A stretch of DNA of 64,000 nt from Alphaproteobacteria bacterium (GTDB taxonomy: Bacteria; Pseudomonadota; Alphaproteobacteria; Rhodospirillales; WMHbin7), in NCBI GenBank assembly GCA_015231795.1, contig JADGAX010000002.1, forward strand, positions 186,001 through 250,000, read 5' to 3'. The notes below the pieces were generated by a model. It did no database searches. It worked only from the letters and a program-made list of their open reading frames with translations, and was not told the origin of the DNA. The position numbers and the translations under genes were made by a program. Positions 18,259-26,644 of the stretch are shown here, one piece after another; the first letter of the stretch is position 1, and each line of letters starts with the position of its first letter.

Positions 18259-18288
18259 TATATACACTGCACGGTCAAAGAAGTGCAA
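18259..18288 (-). promoter_or_regulatory. candidate sigma-70 promoter for the propeller gene
   Basis: On the reverse strand, TTGCAC (18288-18283) and TATATA (18264-18259) are separated by 18 bases and lie about 45 bases before the ATG at 18215. Both boxes are close to the housekeeping consensus. The site sits in the 84 bp between two divergent genes. Motif match only; no experimental support. Confidence 0.4.
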
Positions 18289-18299
18289 TCGAAACAGTC

Positions 18300-19463
18300 A
18301 TGAAGCCTCTTAATAGCCTGTTTTTTTTGTTTGTTGTTGCTGTACTTTGCGCAGGATCGGCAGGTTTTGCTGTTGGCGCGATTACGGTTCACTTCAACTT
18401 GCCCCCATACAAAGCACTGGTCTCCTCTGTTTGGCTGGCAGAGCTGCGGACGCGGATTCGCCCAGACACCCAAAGCGGACCCGAGACCGGCCAAAGCCGA
18501 GAGAATCTGACGCGTGGAGAAGGTGAGGTGTTGGCGCAAGCCTTCACTGACGATCTTGTTGCGCCCAGCGATCAGATGTTTTCCCCTGTGCTATCCCTGG
18601 ACGAATTGCATCAACGCCTTGAGGCGATGAGAATTCCTGACGCAAGTCTTCCCCGCGCCTATAGCGATCTCAGTTTGAGTGGTGCTGATGAACGCTCCCG
18701 GCCTGGCGTGCTTATTGTCAGCTTTGACTTTTTTGGCAAGCGACAAGCGCTCGCCTACAAGCGGCACGGACCAGACAAGTCAAGATGCGCGCTGTTGGTA
18801 ATCCCCGGCTCTGGATACAATCAAGCCTGGGAAATGATGCGGTCGAAGGAGCCGAATTACCAAAAAAACATCGTCTCTATTGGCCCCGCCTTCTGCGATA
18901 CTTTTGTCCAGATTAAGCCGGCCGACTCTATTGCCGCCATCCACGATGGTCAGCGCAGCCTGAATTTTCGGTCCATTGCCTATTACCTAATTAATCGGGG
19001 CGCGTCCTATTCGACGCTTTATCTGACCGAAGCGCTTGCCCTCGCGAAGCACCTGCGCAAATCCTATCCGAAACTGGTTATTGCAGGACTCTCGCAGGGT
19101 GGGCAGGCGGCGGCTATATTATCAACCTTGTCTAATCCAGACGGAGCTATTATCGCTTCCGGATATAGTGTTCTTAATGACAAATATGAAATAGCCGGCA
19201 TGGATCAACTTGCAGCCTCTGGCCTTTATGAATTGTACTCGCAAGAAGCAATCAAGGCGTGGCTGGCAAAGGGCAAAACCCAATCTCTTTTTACCTGGGG
19301 AAGCCAGGAGGGCGGCGTTTACGGAATGGATGCGATGTCACAACTGACGTGCGAGAGTTTCAAGGAGTTCAAGAACGTCCAATGTCGCGTCCACCCTGCC
19401 GGTCACGTTTACTGGCAGCCTTATGTTACTGACTTTTTATCTGTCGTTTTAGAAATGAAGTGA
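18300..19463 (+). CDS. exported alpha/beta hydrolase-like protein
   Basis: Protein of 387 residues with an N-terminal hydrophobic stretch (about residues 6-28, LFFLFVVAVLCAGSAGF) that is a signal peptide or a single anchor, placing the rest in the periplasm. The body looks like an alpha/beta hydrolase: LLVIPGSGYNQAW is the oxyanion-type strand and loop, AGLSQGGQAA is the nucleophile elbow (G-x-S-x-G), and HPAGHVYW near residue 370 offers the catalytic His. Five bases separate it from the ABC exporter. A deacylase or esterase acting on the exported glycan is plausible but unproven. No closer family recognised. Confidence 0.72.
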   Translation: MKPLNSLFFLFVVAVLCAGSAGFAVGAITVHFNLPPYKALVSSVWLAELRTRIRPDTQSGPETGQSRENLTRGEGEVLAQAFTDDLVAPSDQMFSPVLSLDELHQRLEAMRIPDASLPRAYSDLSLSGADERSRPGVLIVSFDFFGKRQALAYKRHGPDKSRCALLVIPGSGYNQAWEMMRSKEPNYQKNIVSIGPAFCDTFVQIKPADSIAAIHDGQRSLNFRSIAYYLINRGASYSTLYLTEALALAKHLRKSYPKLVIAGLSQGGQAAAILSTLSNPDGAIIASGYSVLNDKYEIAGMDQLAASGLYELYSQEAIKAWLAKGKTQSLFTWGSQEGGVYGMDAMSQLTCESFKEFKNVQCRVHPAGHVYWQPYVTDFLSVVLEMK

Positions 19464-19470
19464 TGAGTTG

Positions 19471-21342
19471 ATGAACCGTTCCACAGAAGCGCCAGCAAAC
19501 GAAAAAACCCTGATTACCAGGGATGTTCCTTTTTTCTGGCGCCTAGTTAAGCTGTCGTGGAAGTATCCACTGACTGTCGCCATGGTCAGCATTTTGGCGA
19601 TGCTCTCTGATTTTGTTTCAATTGGATTGCTTGTCCCATTTCTCCAGGCTCTCATGGGTGGAGGTATCGGCGCACGCATGGCCGACACTCCCCTGGGCTT
19701 TTTAACGCCATTTTTTTCCAATCTTGATCAGCTTAGCGGTATTCGCTGGCTGGCCTTGGCAATTATCTGCACAACGCTGCTGCGCGTTGGGCTTACCTAC
19801 GGGGCAACGCTTTTAAATTTTAGATTTCAAGTCGATGTCGAGCGGCGCGTTCGGAAAAAACTCTTTGATGCCGCACTTTTTATGAACTTCGATTCTGTGA
19901 ACAAATCACGGCTGAGCGACATTTTCTTCATTTTGAACAATCTCCCCAGCAGCGTTTCGTACAGCATGTTCACCCTTGTGTCATTTCTGCCCGCCTTTCT
20001 TTCGCTTGCTCTTTTCTCGACCGTCGTTCTTTTGGTCTCGTGGCAATTAACCGTCCTTGGGATGGGGCTATTTGCAATGACCTATTTTCTGGTCCAGAGG
20101 ATCAATCGGCAAATCCGCAAGAATGCCCGCGACCAAAATACCATCGTAGCCGATCTTCACCACACGGTTATGGAATGCGTCAACGGCCTATCCGTTATTC
20201 GACCGTTTACCCGTGAGGATTGGGCGGCAAAGCGCTATGCCGATCATCTTGCCTCGTATATTCGCGCCCTGACGACAGGGGTCGAGCTTCGCGCCAAGTC
20301 GCAGCCGATTCACTCGCTTGCCAGTACCTTTTCACTGGCCTTGATCTTGTTTTTTGGCACTTTTGTACTTACGGTCGACGGGCAGATTTGGTCTGAAATG
20401 ATCGTCTTATACCTAATTGTCATGGCTAGGCTTTCAGGCCCGGTGAGTACGATTCTTAGGCTTAGAAGTGATCTTGCCGCACAGGCCCCGGGCATTGCCC
20501 AAGTTGCGGACTTCTTGAGAGCAAACAAGCCGCAGCAGAACCTTGCAGAGGGCAAACCTTTTCCAGGCATTCAGACGAACATTCGCCTTGAACATGTCAG
20601 CTTCTCTTACTCGGGAAACGGCATGGCTGTGCTTGATGACGTCTCGTTGACGCTTGAAAATGGAAAAACGCTTGCGTTGGTTGGAGCCTCTGGTTCTGGA
20701 AAATCAACGCTGATCAAACTCTTGGCGCGGTTTTACTCGCCGACGCAGGGGGTTATTTCCTGTAACGGCATGAATATCGAGGACTTCGAGATTGCCTCCT
20801 GGCGAAAGTCGATCGGCATTGTCAGTCAGTCGACATTTCTATTCAACGATACCATCCGCGAAAACATTAGGTTCGGCAAACTTGAAGCTGACGATCAGCA
20901 AGTTGAAGAAGCCGCTAAATTGGCGCATGCGCACGACTTCATCTTAGAAACGGAACAAGGTTACGACACTCTTGTCGGTGACCGCGGCGTGCGGCTTTCT
21001 GGAGGTCAGGCTCAACGCATCGCAATTGCCCGCGCTCTACTGGCTAATCCATCCATTCTCATACTTGATGAAGCAACTAGCGCCCTGGACGCCGTTTCGG
21101 AACAGCACGTTCAAGAGGCCCTGGCTTTTCTCTGCCAAGACCGCACGGTTTTGGTCATCGCGCACAGGCTGGCCACAATTCGCAATGCCGACCACATTGT
21201 TGTTCTCGAGAACGGCCGTGTTGCCGAAGAAGGGTCATATTCAAGCCTATTTGAGCGCCGCGGCACATTTTGGAATTATGCCCGCCTTCAACACTTGAGT
21301 GACGACAACGAGGTTGCAGAACCTCTGCTTTTCTCTAAGTAG
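19471..21342 (+). CDS. ABC exporter, fused permease and ATPase (MsbA-like)
   Basis: Half-transporter with an N-terminal six-helix exporter domain (about residues 25-330) and a C-terminal ATPase. Walker A is GASGSGKST (about residue 406), the signature is LSGGQAQR and Walker B is ILILDEATSALD, followed by the H-loop IAHRL. All ATPase motifs are intact, so two copies should form an active exporter. Length and organisation match MsbA and capsule or glycolipid flippases such as PglK/WlaB. It is the only transporter in the window and is the likely flippase or exporter of the lipid-linked glycan. I start at ATG 19471; the TTG just before it is also possible. Confidence 0.93.
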   Translation: MNRSTEAPANEKTLITRDVPFFWRLVKLSWKYPLTVAMVSILAMLSDFVSIGLLVPFLQALMGGGIGARMADTPLGFLTPFFSNLDQLSGIRWLALAIICTTLLRVGLTYGATLLNFRFQVDVERRVRKKLFDAALFMNFDSVNKSRLSDIFFILNNLPSSVSYSMFTLVSFLPAFLSLALFSTVVLLVSWQLTVLGMGLFAMTYFLVQRINRQIRKNARDQNTIVADLHHTVMECVNGLSVIRPFTREDWAAKRYADHLASYIRALTTGVELRAKSQPIHSLASTFSLALILFFGTFVLTVDGQIWSEMIVLYLIVMARLSGPVSTILRLRSDLAAQAPGIAQVADFLRANKPQQNLAEGKPFPGIQTNIRLEHVSFSYSGNGMAVLDDVSLTLENGKTLALVGASGSGKSTLIKLLARFYSPTQGVISCNGMNIEDFEIASWRKSIGIVSQSTFLFNDTIRENIRFGKLEADDQQVEEAAKLAHAHDFILETEQGYDTLVGDRGVRLSGGQAQRIAIARALLANPSILILDEATSALDAVSEQHVQEALAFLCQDRTVLVIAHRLATIRNADHIVVLENGRVAEEGSYSSLFERRGTFWNYARLQHLSDDNEVAEPLLFSK

Positions 21343-21416
21343 CATGCCCCTCCCACTAACGCACATTCTTTGATGATGCGTAACCTAAACTCAGTCGTAA
21401 TCGGAGCCGTTCCAAA

Positions 21417-22439
21417 ATGGTAAGAGACTTTCTCGTTCCCAGCCCGGACTTAAATGGCAAGACCATTCTAATTACCGGCGGCACCGGTTCTTTCGGCAAA
21501 CACTTTTCACACGCGGTTCTAAAGCGCTTTCAGGCAAAAAAGATCATAATCTTCTCGCGCGACGAGCATAAACAAGTCGAGATGATGCCAGACTTTAATG
21601 AAGTGGAAATGGACATCATGCGCTTCTTCATCGGAGACGTGCGAGATGAACAGCGCCTTGACATGGCCATGAACGGCGTCGATGTCGTCATCCACGCGGC
21701 TGCGCTCAAGCATGTGCCGGTAGCCGAGTACAACCCTTTCGAATGCATCAACACCAATGTGATGGGCGCCGAAAATGTCGTGCGCGCCGCCCTCAGGAAC
21801 AATGTGCCTAGGGTTATGGCGCTTTCGACCGATAAGGCCGTCAATCCTGTCAATCTATACGGCGCCAGCAAACTGGCCGCCGACAAGATATTTGTGGCGG
21901 CGAACCACCTTTCCGGCAACCGCCTTACACGCTTTTCAGTCGTCAGGTACGGAAATGTCGTTGGCTCGCGTGGAAGCGTCGTACCCTTGTTTCGCAAGCT
22001 GATTAGGGAAGGCGCAACCAGCCTTCCGATTACAGACCCTCGAATGACGCGCTTTTGGATCACGCTTGAGCAAGGCGTCAACTTTGTTCTATCCTCGCTT
22101 GCCATGATGCAAGGATGGGAAATCTTTGTTCCCAAAATCCCCAGCATGCGCGTCACCGACTTAGCGGCGTCCATGGGGGCAGGTCTGCCGCACAAGGTTG
22201 TTGGGATACGGCCTGGCGAAAAGCTGCATGAGCTTCTTCTGACAGAGGACGATGCCCGAGGAACCTTAGAGCTTGAGGACAGATATTTGGTTCTTCCAGC
22301 TTCTGCTGTGCCCGAAATGGAGCAGTACAAACAGCGCGGCGCAAAACAAGTTCCGGAGAGCTTTCGCTACGCCAGTGACACCAATGACGAATGGGCGAGT
22401 GCCGATCTCATCAATTCTTGGCTTTCTGACGAAACCTAA
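21417..22439 (+). CDS. pseB: UDP-GlcNAc 4,6-dehydratase (inverting), PseB-type
   Basis: Extended SDR of the PseB/FlaA1 group, first enzyme of pseudaminic-acid synthesis: it removes water from UDP-GlcNAc and inverts C5, giving UDP-2-acetamido-2,6-dideoxy-L-arabino-hexos-4-ulose. Visible marks: TGGTGSFGK (about residues 21-29), FSRDE, HAAALKHVP, and the active site STDKAVNPVNLYGASK (about residues 140-155). The Tyr in NLYGASK separates it from the FnlA/WbjB group, which has Met there. The remaining pse genes lie 16 kb downstream (37264-41938), an unusual split. It is followed 19 bases later by an RmlD-like reductase. Confidence 0.88.
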   Translation: MVRDFLVPSPDLNGKTILITGGTGSFGKHFSHAVLKRFQAKKIIIFSRDEHKQVEMMPDFNEVEMDIMRFFIGDVRDEQRLDMAMNGVDVVIHAAALKHVPVAEYNPFECINTNVMGAENVVRAALRNNVPRVMALSTDKAVNPVNLYGASKLAADKIFVAANHLSGNRLTRFSVVRYGNVVGSRGSVVPLFRKLIREGATSLPITDPRMTRFWITLEQGVNFVLSSLAMMQGWEIFVPKIPSMRVTDLAASMGAGLPHKVVGIRPGEKLHELLLTEDDARGTLELEDRYLVLPASAVPEMEQYKQRGAKQVPESFRYASDTNDEWASADLINSWLSDET

Positions 22440-22458
22440 GCAAACAAGCGGCTGTTTA

Positions 22459-23328
22459 ATGACGCTTCTAATCATCGGTGGGTCTGGAACACTTGGAAAA
22501 GCGCTTTGCGTCGAATCTCGTCGGCGCGGCATTGCCTATAATGGCTTGGCGCGCTCAGGCTCAGAAATCGAGCTGGACATTCAAGACGCTTGCGCCCTTG
22601 CAGGGGCCGTTATGGCCGTCAAGCCCACATTGGTCATCAATTCAGCCGCTATCGTAGATTTGGCGGTCTGCGAGAGCGATCCAGGCGGCGCCTATGCCGT
22701 AAATGCGCGCCCAGCAGCTATTTTGGCGCACACTTGCCGTGAGATCGGCGCCAAGTTCGTTCATATTTCCACCGATCACTTCTACTTGGGCGACTGCGAT
22801 GTGGCGCATGATGAGACGGCAAGCGTGACCCTGGTCAATGAATACGCAAGAAGCAAGTGGGCGGCAGAATCATTCGCCCTGACGCTGCCGGGCACTCTTG
22901 TCGTCCGCACGAATTTTACCGGCTGGCGCGGTCTTCAAAACCGTCCAACCTTCATCGAATGGGCCGTGCGCTCGCTTCTTGACCGCTCGCCACTGACCCT
23001 TTTCAACGACTTCTGGACTTCGACATTGGATGCGCCGAGTCTAGCCAAGGCAATTTTCGATTTGTCCTTCAAGGATGCTAGCGGCATTTTCAATGTCGCC
23101 TCGCGCACCGTTTCTACAAAGCAAGATTTTGTCGCAGCCGTTGCCTGTCAGATGGGGATTGATCTTGATTGGACCGTAACGGGTTCGGTCTCAGGCCTGA
23201 CGCCTATGCGCGCTGACAGTCTTGGCTTGAACGTCTCAAAGGCGGAAACGGCCCTTGGCTACAATTTGCCTACGCTCCAGCAGGCCATCACCAGCCTTCT
23301 CTCCTCGCGGCCCACAGGTTATATATGA
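22459..23328 (+). CDS. RmlD-like sugar nucleotide reductase
   Basis: SDR of the RmlD substrate-binding family (290 residues), which reduces 4-keto sugar nucleotides. The start is the ATG at 22459, giving TLLIIGGSGTLGKAL with the Gly-rich loop at residues 7-14; an upstream extension would run back into pseB. STDHFY and the YARSK catalytic pair (about residue 133) are kept. Stop and next start overlap by 4 bp (ATGA). Directly after a dehydratase it could reduce the 4-keto product to a 6-deoxy-amino sugar, as FnlB does in L-FucNAc synthesis, but the upstream enzyme is PseB-type, so the real substrate is open. Confidence 0.82.
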   Translation: MTLLIIGGSGTLGKALCVESRRRGIAYNGLARSGSEIELDIQDACALAGAVMAVKPTLVINSAAIVDLAVCESDPGGAYAVNARPAAILAHTCREIGAKFVHISTDHFYLGDCDVAHDETASVTLVNEYARSKWAAESFALTLPGTLVVRTNFTGWRGLQNRPTFIEWAVRSLLDRSPLTLFNDFWTSTLDAPSLAKAIFDLSFKDASGIFNVASRTVSTKQDFVAAVACQMGIDLDWTVTGSVSGLTPMRADSLGLNVSKAETALGYNLPTLQQAITSLLSSRPTGYI

Positions 23329-25016
23329 TTATTCTTGGCCTCGGCTTTCTTTCAGACGCATCGGCCTGCATCTTGCGAGACGGCGAGCTACTTGCTGCCG
23401 TAAGCGAGGAGAGGCTAAACCGCATTAAGCTATGGCATGGCGTTCCGCATGCATCCATAGAATGCGTTCTGGCGCAAACGGGTTTGTCGCTTCAGGATGT
23501 TGATTTGGTGGCCACGCATGGCGCAACCGATGGCGCCTTCGCGGAAATTCCATTCGACGATAAGGCCAAACTTATCAGCGACTCTTCTTTGTCCGCCGAG
23601 CGGAAGACCTTTCAGCTTAAGGCCCTGCAGTCCAGACGCGACCATGAACGAATGGTAGTTTCAGTCCGCACGCCTGACTATCTTGCCGAAGTAGCGAAAC
23701 TTGGCAGACCCGTCCGCGTCTATTCCCATCATCAGGCCCACGCCGCCTGCGCCTTTTACGGCTCGGGCTGGGAAGACGCGCTTGTGCTAACGGCCGATGG
23801 CTGGGGCGAGGATGCTTCATCTACCCTTTGGCTCGGTCATGGTTCTGAATTAACAAGGCTCTCTTATTCTCACACCTTCGATTCCCTTGGTTATTTCTAC
23901 GGGGGCATCACGAAGGCCCTTGGTTTCATTCCGCATCGTCACGAGGGAAAAGTGCTTGGGCTGGCCGCCTTCTGCGCTGATCCGAAATCCTATTCCGCCA
24001 TTGCTGATATGGTTGACGTATTGCCTGAAGAGGGCCGTTTCCTCGGACGCATGGAGAACGGTCTTTATTTGCCGCGCTACGACAATCCTGCGCTGGCTGA
24101 GTTCGTTATGGACTTTAGCCGCGAGGATGTCGCAGCTGCCGCGCAACGCCGTCTCGAAGAGGTTGTCTGCGCCCTCGTTGCCAAGCAAGGCGACAGGGCG
24201 CGTCGCTTGGCCCTGGCGGGGGGGATTTTCGCCAACGTCAAACTGAACCAAAGACTGGCTGAATTAGACAATGTTGAAGAGGTCTATGTCTTTCCAAACA
24301 TGGGAGACGGGGGACTTTCCGTCGGCTCGGCGTGGCTTGCCCACGCGGAAATTTATGGCGTCGCGCCTCGGCCAGCGACAAGCATGTATTTAGGTCCATC
24401 CATAGACAATCGTGAAGCGCTGGCGTGTTTGGAGCAATCGGGTTTTCCATTCACGCGCCCAGCGAACATCGCCGAGACTGTGGGGAACTTATTGGCTGAC
24501 GGACATGTGGTGATCCGTTGTACTGGCGCCATGGAATTCGGGCCGCGAGCTCTTGGCCACCGCAGCATTCTTTACCGCGCCAGCGACGCATCCGTGAACG
24601 ACTGGCTGAACCGTCGTCTTCACAGGTCGGAATTCATGCCCTTTGCCCCGGCAACCTTGGCCAGCGACGCGCCTTCTTGCTACAGGAATCTTGATGCGGG
24701 TCGCAGCCCGGCGCGCTTCATGGCCATGACCTTTGATTGCACACAAAAGATGAGGGAGCAGGCGCCAGCCGCCGTTCATGTTGACGGAACGGCAAGGCCG
24801 CAACTGGTCTCAGAAGCGGACTACCCCGATTTCTTCGCCATCCTAACCGCCTATCATGCCAAAACGGGCCTTTCAAGCCTCGTCAACACAAGTTTCAACA
24901 TGCACGAAGAACCGATCGTTTGCTCTGCGCAGGACGCCTTGCGCGCCTTCTCGGCAAGCGGCCTTCCTTTCATGGCGCTTGGCGACTTTCTGGTGGAGGG
25001 TCCCGATGTGGCGTAA
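23325..25016 (+). CDS. carbamoyltransferase (NodU/TobZ family)
   Basis: Carbamoyltransferase of 563 residues, transferring a carbamoyl group from carbamoyl phosphate to a sugar hydroxyl through a carbamoyl-adenylate. The N-terminal Kae1-like domain opens with ILGLGFLSDASACIL and carries the metal-binding block HHQAHAACAF (about residues 134-143). The C-terminal part contains EFGPRALGHRSIL, MPFAPA and LVNTSFNMHEEPIV, all hallmarks of the family. Length matches NodU and TobZ. It lies between an RmlD-like reductase and an oxidoreductase, overlapping both, so its acceptor is probably a sugar built by this operon. Which hydroxyl is carbamoylated cannot be said. Confidence 0.93.
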   Translation: MIILGLGFLSDASACILRDGELLAAVSEERLNRIKLWHGVPHASIECVLAQTGLSLQDVDLVATHGATDGAFAEIPFDDKAKLISDSSLSAERKTFQLKALQSRRDHERMVVSVRTPDYLAEVAKLGRPVRVYSHHQAHAACAFYGSGWEDALVLTADGWGEDASSTLWLGHGSELTRLSYSHTFDSLGYFYGGITKALGFIPHRHEGKVLGLAAFCADPKSYSAIADMVDVLPEEGRFLGRMENGLYLPRYDNPALAEFVMDFSREDVAAAAQRRLEEVVCALVAKQGDRARRLALAGGIFANVKLNQRLAELDNVEEVYVFPNMGDGGLSVGSAWLAHAEIYGVAPRPATSMYLGPSIDNREALACLEQSGFPFTRPANIAETVGNLLADGHVVIRCTGAMEFGPRALGHRSILYRASDASVNDWLNRRLHRSEFMPFAPATLASDAPSCYRNLDAGRSPARFMAMTFDCTQKMREQAPAAVHVDGTARPQLVSEADYPDFFAILTAYHAKTGLSSLVNTSFNMHEEPIVCSAQDALRAFSASGLPFMALGDFLVEGPDVA

Positions 25017-25980
25017 GGGCGAGCCGATCGGCGTTCTGGGTTTGGGATCAATCGGGTTGCGCCACGCGCGCAACTTGATCAAACTTGGGCAACAGGTCAT
25101 TGGCTTCGACCCAAACCTTGAGCGGCGCCATCTTCTTGAGCAGGCAGGGGGAGGTACAACGACCGAGCGCAAGGACGTCTTGGGTTGCGCTGCCCTGGTC
25201 ATTGCTTCCCCTCCTGGCCAGCATTTGCAGGATCTGGCTGAAGCCGTGGCGCTTGGCCATTCGTGCTTGATAGAGAAACCTATCGCACACACGGACCAGG
25301 GACTGCAACAAATCTTGGATCATGCCGACAGCGCTGGTTTGATTGTCTATGTTGGGTTCATGCTGCGCTTTCACGCCTGCGTCACGCAAGCCAAACAGGC
25401 GCTTGAGAGCGGCGAGATTGGCCGCCCACTTTGGGCGCGATTCTTGGCGTCTGCATATTTGCCCTCGTGGCGGCCATATCAAGATTACCGAAATGGCTAC
25501 GCCGCCGACCCTGCTACCGGTGGCGTGCTGTTCGACGACATTCACGAGATAGACCTAGCCACATACCTGCTCGGGCGCGCCAGCCTTTCCGGCGCTGCAG
25601 TTTCAAACAGCCAAACGCTTGGTCTGGCGTCTGAAGACGTGGCTCAATTGATCCTAAGCCACCAGGGTGGACACATAAGCACGATCCACCTTGATTACTG
25701 CAGTCGGCCCGCGCGCCGTGAAGTTGAGATCATGGGGACGCTTGGCTCGTTGCGCCTTGATCTGATCGCAAGGCGTTTGCAGATGATCGACTTAGATGGT
25801 CGCATTGTGACAGATGCAACTTTGCCCGGTTCCTTCGATCAAGACTACGAAGAGGAAATGCGCAGCTACCTTGCCTGCCTTGAAGGCAAGGCTTTGCCGC
25901 CTTGCGACGGACGCGGAGCAGCGGAGGTTCTTGACATTGTTCTGCGGGCAAGGCGGCTTTGCTCTTTGCCCGTCCTTTGA
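25006..25980 (+). CDS. Gfo/Idh/MocA-family oxidoreductase
   Basis: NAD(P)-dependent sugar oxidoreductase, 324 residues from the ATG at 25006, which gives PIGVLGLGSIGLRHARN with the Rossmann loop GLGSIG. The longer open frame upstream is only the carbamoyltransferase gene in another frame. The EKP motif (LIEKPIA, about residue 93) and the substrate-domain region DDIHEIDLATYLLG are typical. Overlap with the carbamoyltransferase end is 11 bp. Members of this family oxidise or reduce a sugar ring hydroxyl, often at C3, ahead of amination. It directly precedes the second HisH gene, hinting that this oxidoreductase and set 2 work on the same sugar. Confidence 0.87.
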   Translation: MWRKGEPIGVLGLGSIGLRHARNLIKLGQQVIGFDPNLERRHLLEQAGGGTTTERKDVLGCAALVIASPPGQHLQDLAEAVALGHSCLIEKPIAHTDQGLQQILDHADSAGLIVYVGFMLRFHACVTQAKQALESGEIGRPLWARFLASAYLPSWRPYQDYRNGYAADPATGGVLFDDIHEIDLATYLLGRASLSGAAVSNSQTLGLASEDVAQLILSHQGGHISTIHLDYCSRPARREVEIMGTLGSLRLDLIARRLQMIDLDGRIVTDATLPGSFDQDYEEEMRSYLACLEGKALPPCDGRGAAEVLDIVLRARRLCSLPVL

Positions 25981-26005
25981 TCAATCATGAATGCGGAGTG
26001 ATTTT

Positions 26006-26641
26006 TTGACGCTGGCAATTGTGAATCTAGGCATCAGCAACGTCAGTTCGGTCGAACACGCTTTTGACAGGTTGGGCGTTGGCTGGTCGCGCGCCGATAG
26101 TCCGCAAGATATTGAAAGCGCCAGCGCAGTCGTCCTGCCGGGCGTCGGCGCATTTCCTGACGGAATGAGGCGTCTTGCCGCCAAGGGACTTGTTGAACCC
26201 CTAAGACGCCATGCGGGAACCCAGAGAAAACCCTTGCTTGGTATTTGCCTTGGCATGCAACTGCTAGCCGACCTGGGCGAGGAGCACGAACCTACGCAAG
26301 GTTTGGGCCTTATTCCCGGCAAGGTTACGCGGCTTCAGCCGCAGGAGGGGGCTCGCGTGCCGAATATTGGATGGTGCGGCGTGGAAGCGGCCGCCAATTC
26401 ACGCCTTTTCTCGTGCGCCAAGACAGATCCTACCTTCTACTTCGTGCACAGTTACCAATTCATATGCGAAAGCTCAGGTCACGTTTCCGCTACAATGCGG
26501 TTTGGCTCCACTTCTGTCGTGGCGGCCGTCGAATCGGGTCAGACCTTTGGCGTTCAGTTCCATCCTGAAAAGAGCCAGGATGCTGGAATGGACCTTCTTG
26601 AGGCCTTTGTCAAAATCATTGGCATGCGGATCGGAAGTTAG
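26006..26641 (+). CDS. HisH-like glutamine amidotransferase subunit, set 2
   Basis: Second HisH-type glutaminase. I prefer the TTG at 26006: it has GGAG seven bases upstream and gives TLAIVNLGISNVSSVEHAF, aligned with the usual HisH N-terminus. An ATG at 25991 would add five residues but has no ribosome site. The nucleophile Cys lies in GICLGMQLL and the His/Glu in FHPEKSQ, so glutaminase activity should be intact. Its partner begins three bases after its stop and is a HisF domain already fused to the amidotransferase, which makes the functional link between these proteins very direct. Not expected to act in histidine synthesis. Confidence 0.9.
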   Translation: MTLAIVNLGISNVSSVEHAFDRLGVGWSRADSPQDIESASAVVLPGVGAFPDGMRRLAAKGLVEPLRRHAGTQRKPLLGICLGMQLLADLGEEHEPTQGLGLIPGKVTRLQPQEGARVPNIGWCGVEAAANSRLFSCAKTDPTFYFVHSYQFICESSGHVSATMRFGSTSVVAAVESGQTFGVQFHPEKSQDAGMDLLEAFVKIIGMRIGS

Positions 26642-26644
26642 CGA

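Noticed and set aside
21417-23328. FnlA/FnlB pair for L-FucNAc
   Set aside because: The dehydratase has Tyr in NLYGASK as in PseB, not the Met of FnlA/WbjB. The RmlD partner keeps some doubt.
24856-25005. N-terminal extension of the MocA oxidoreductase
   Set aside because: It overlaps the carbamoyltransferase in another frame and has no family similarity; the Rossmann start is just after 25006.
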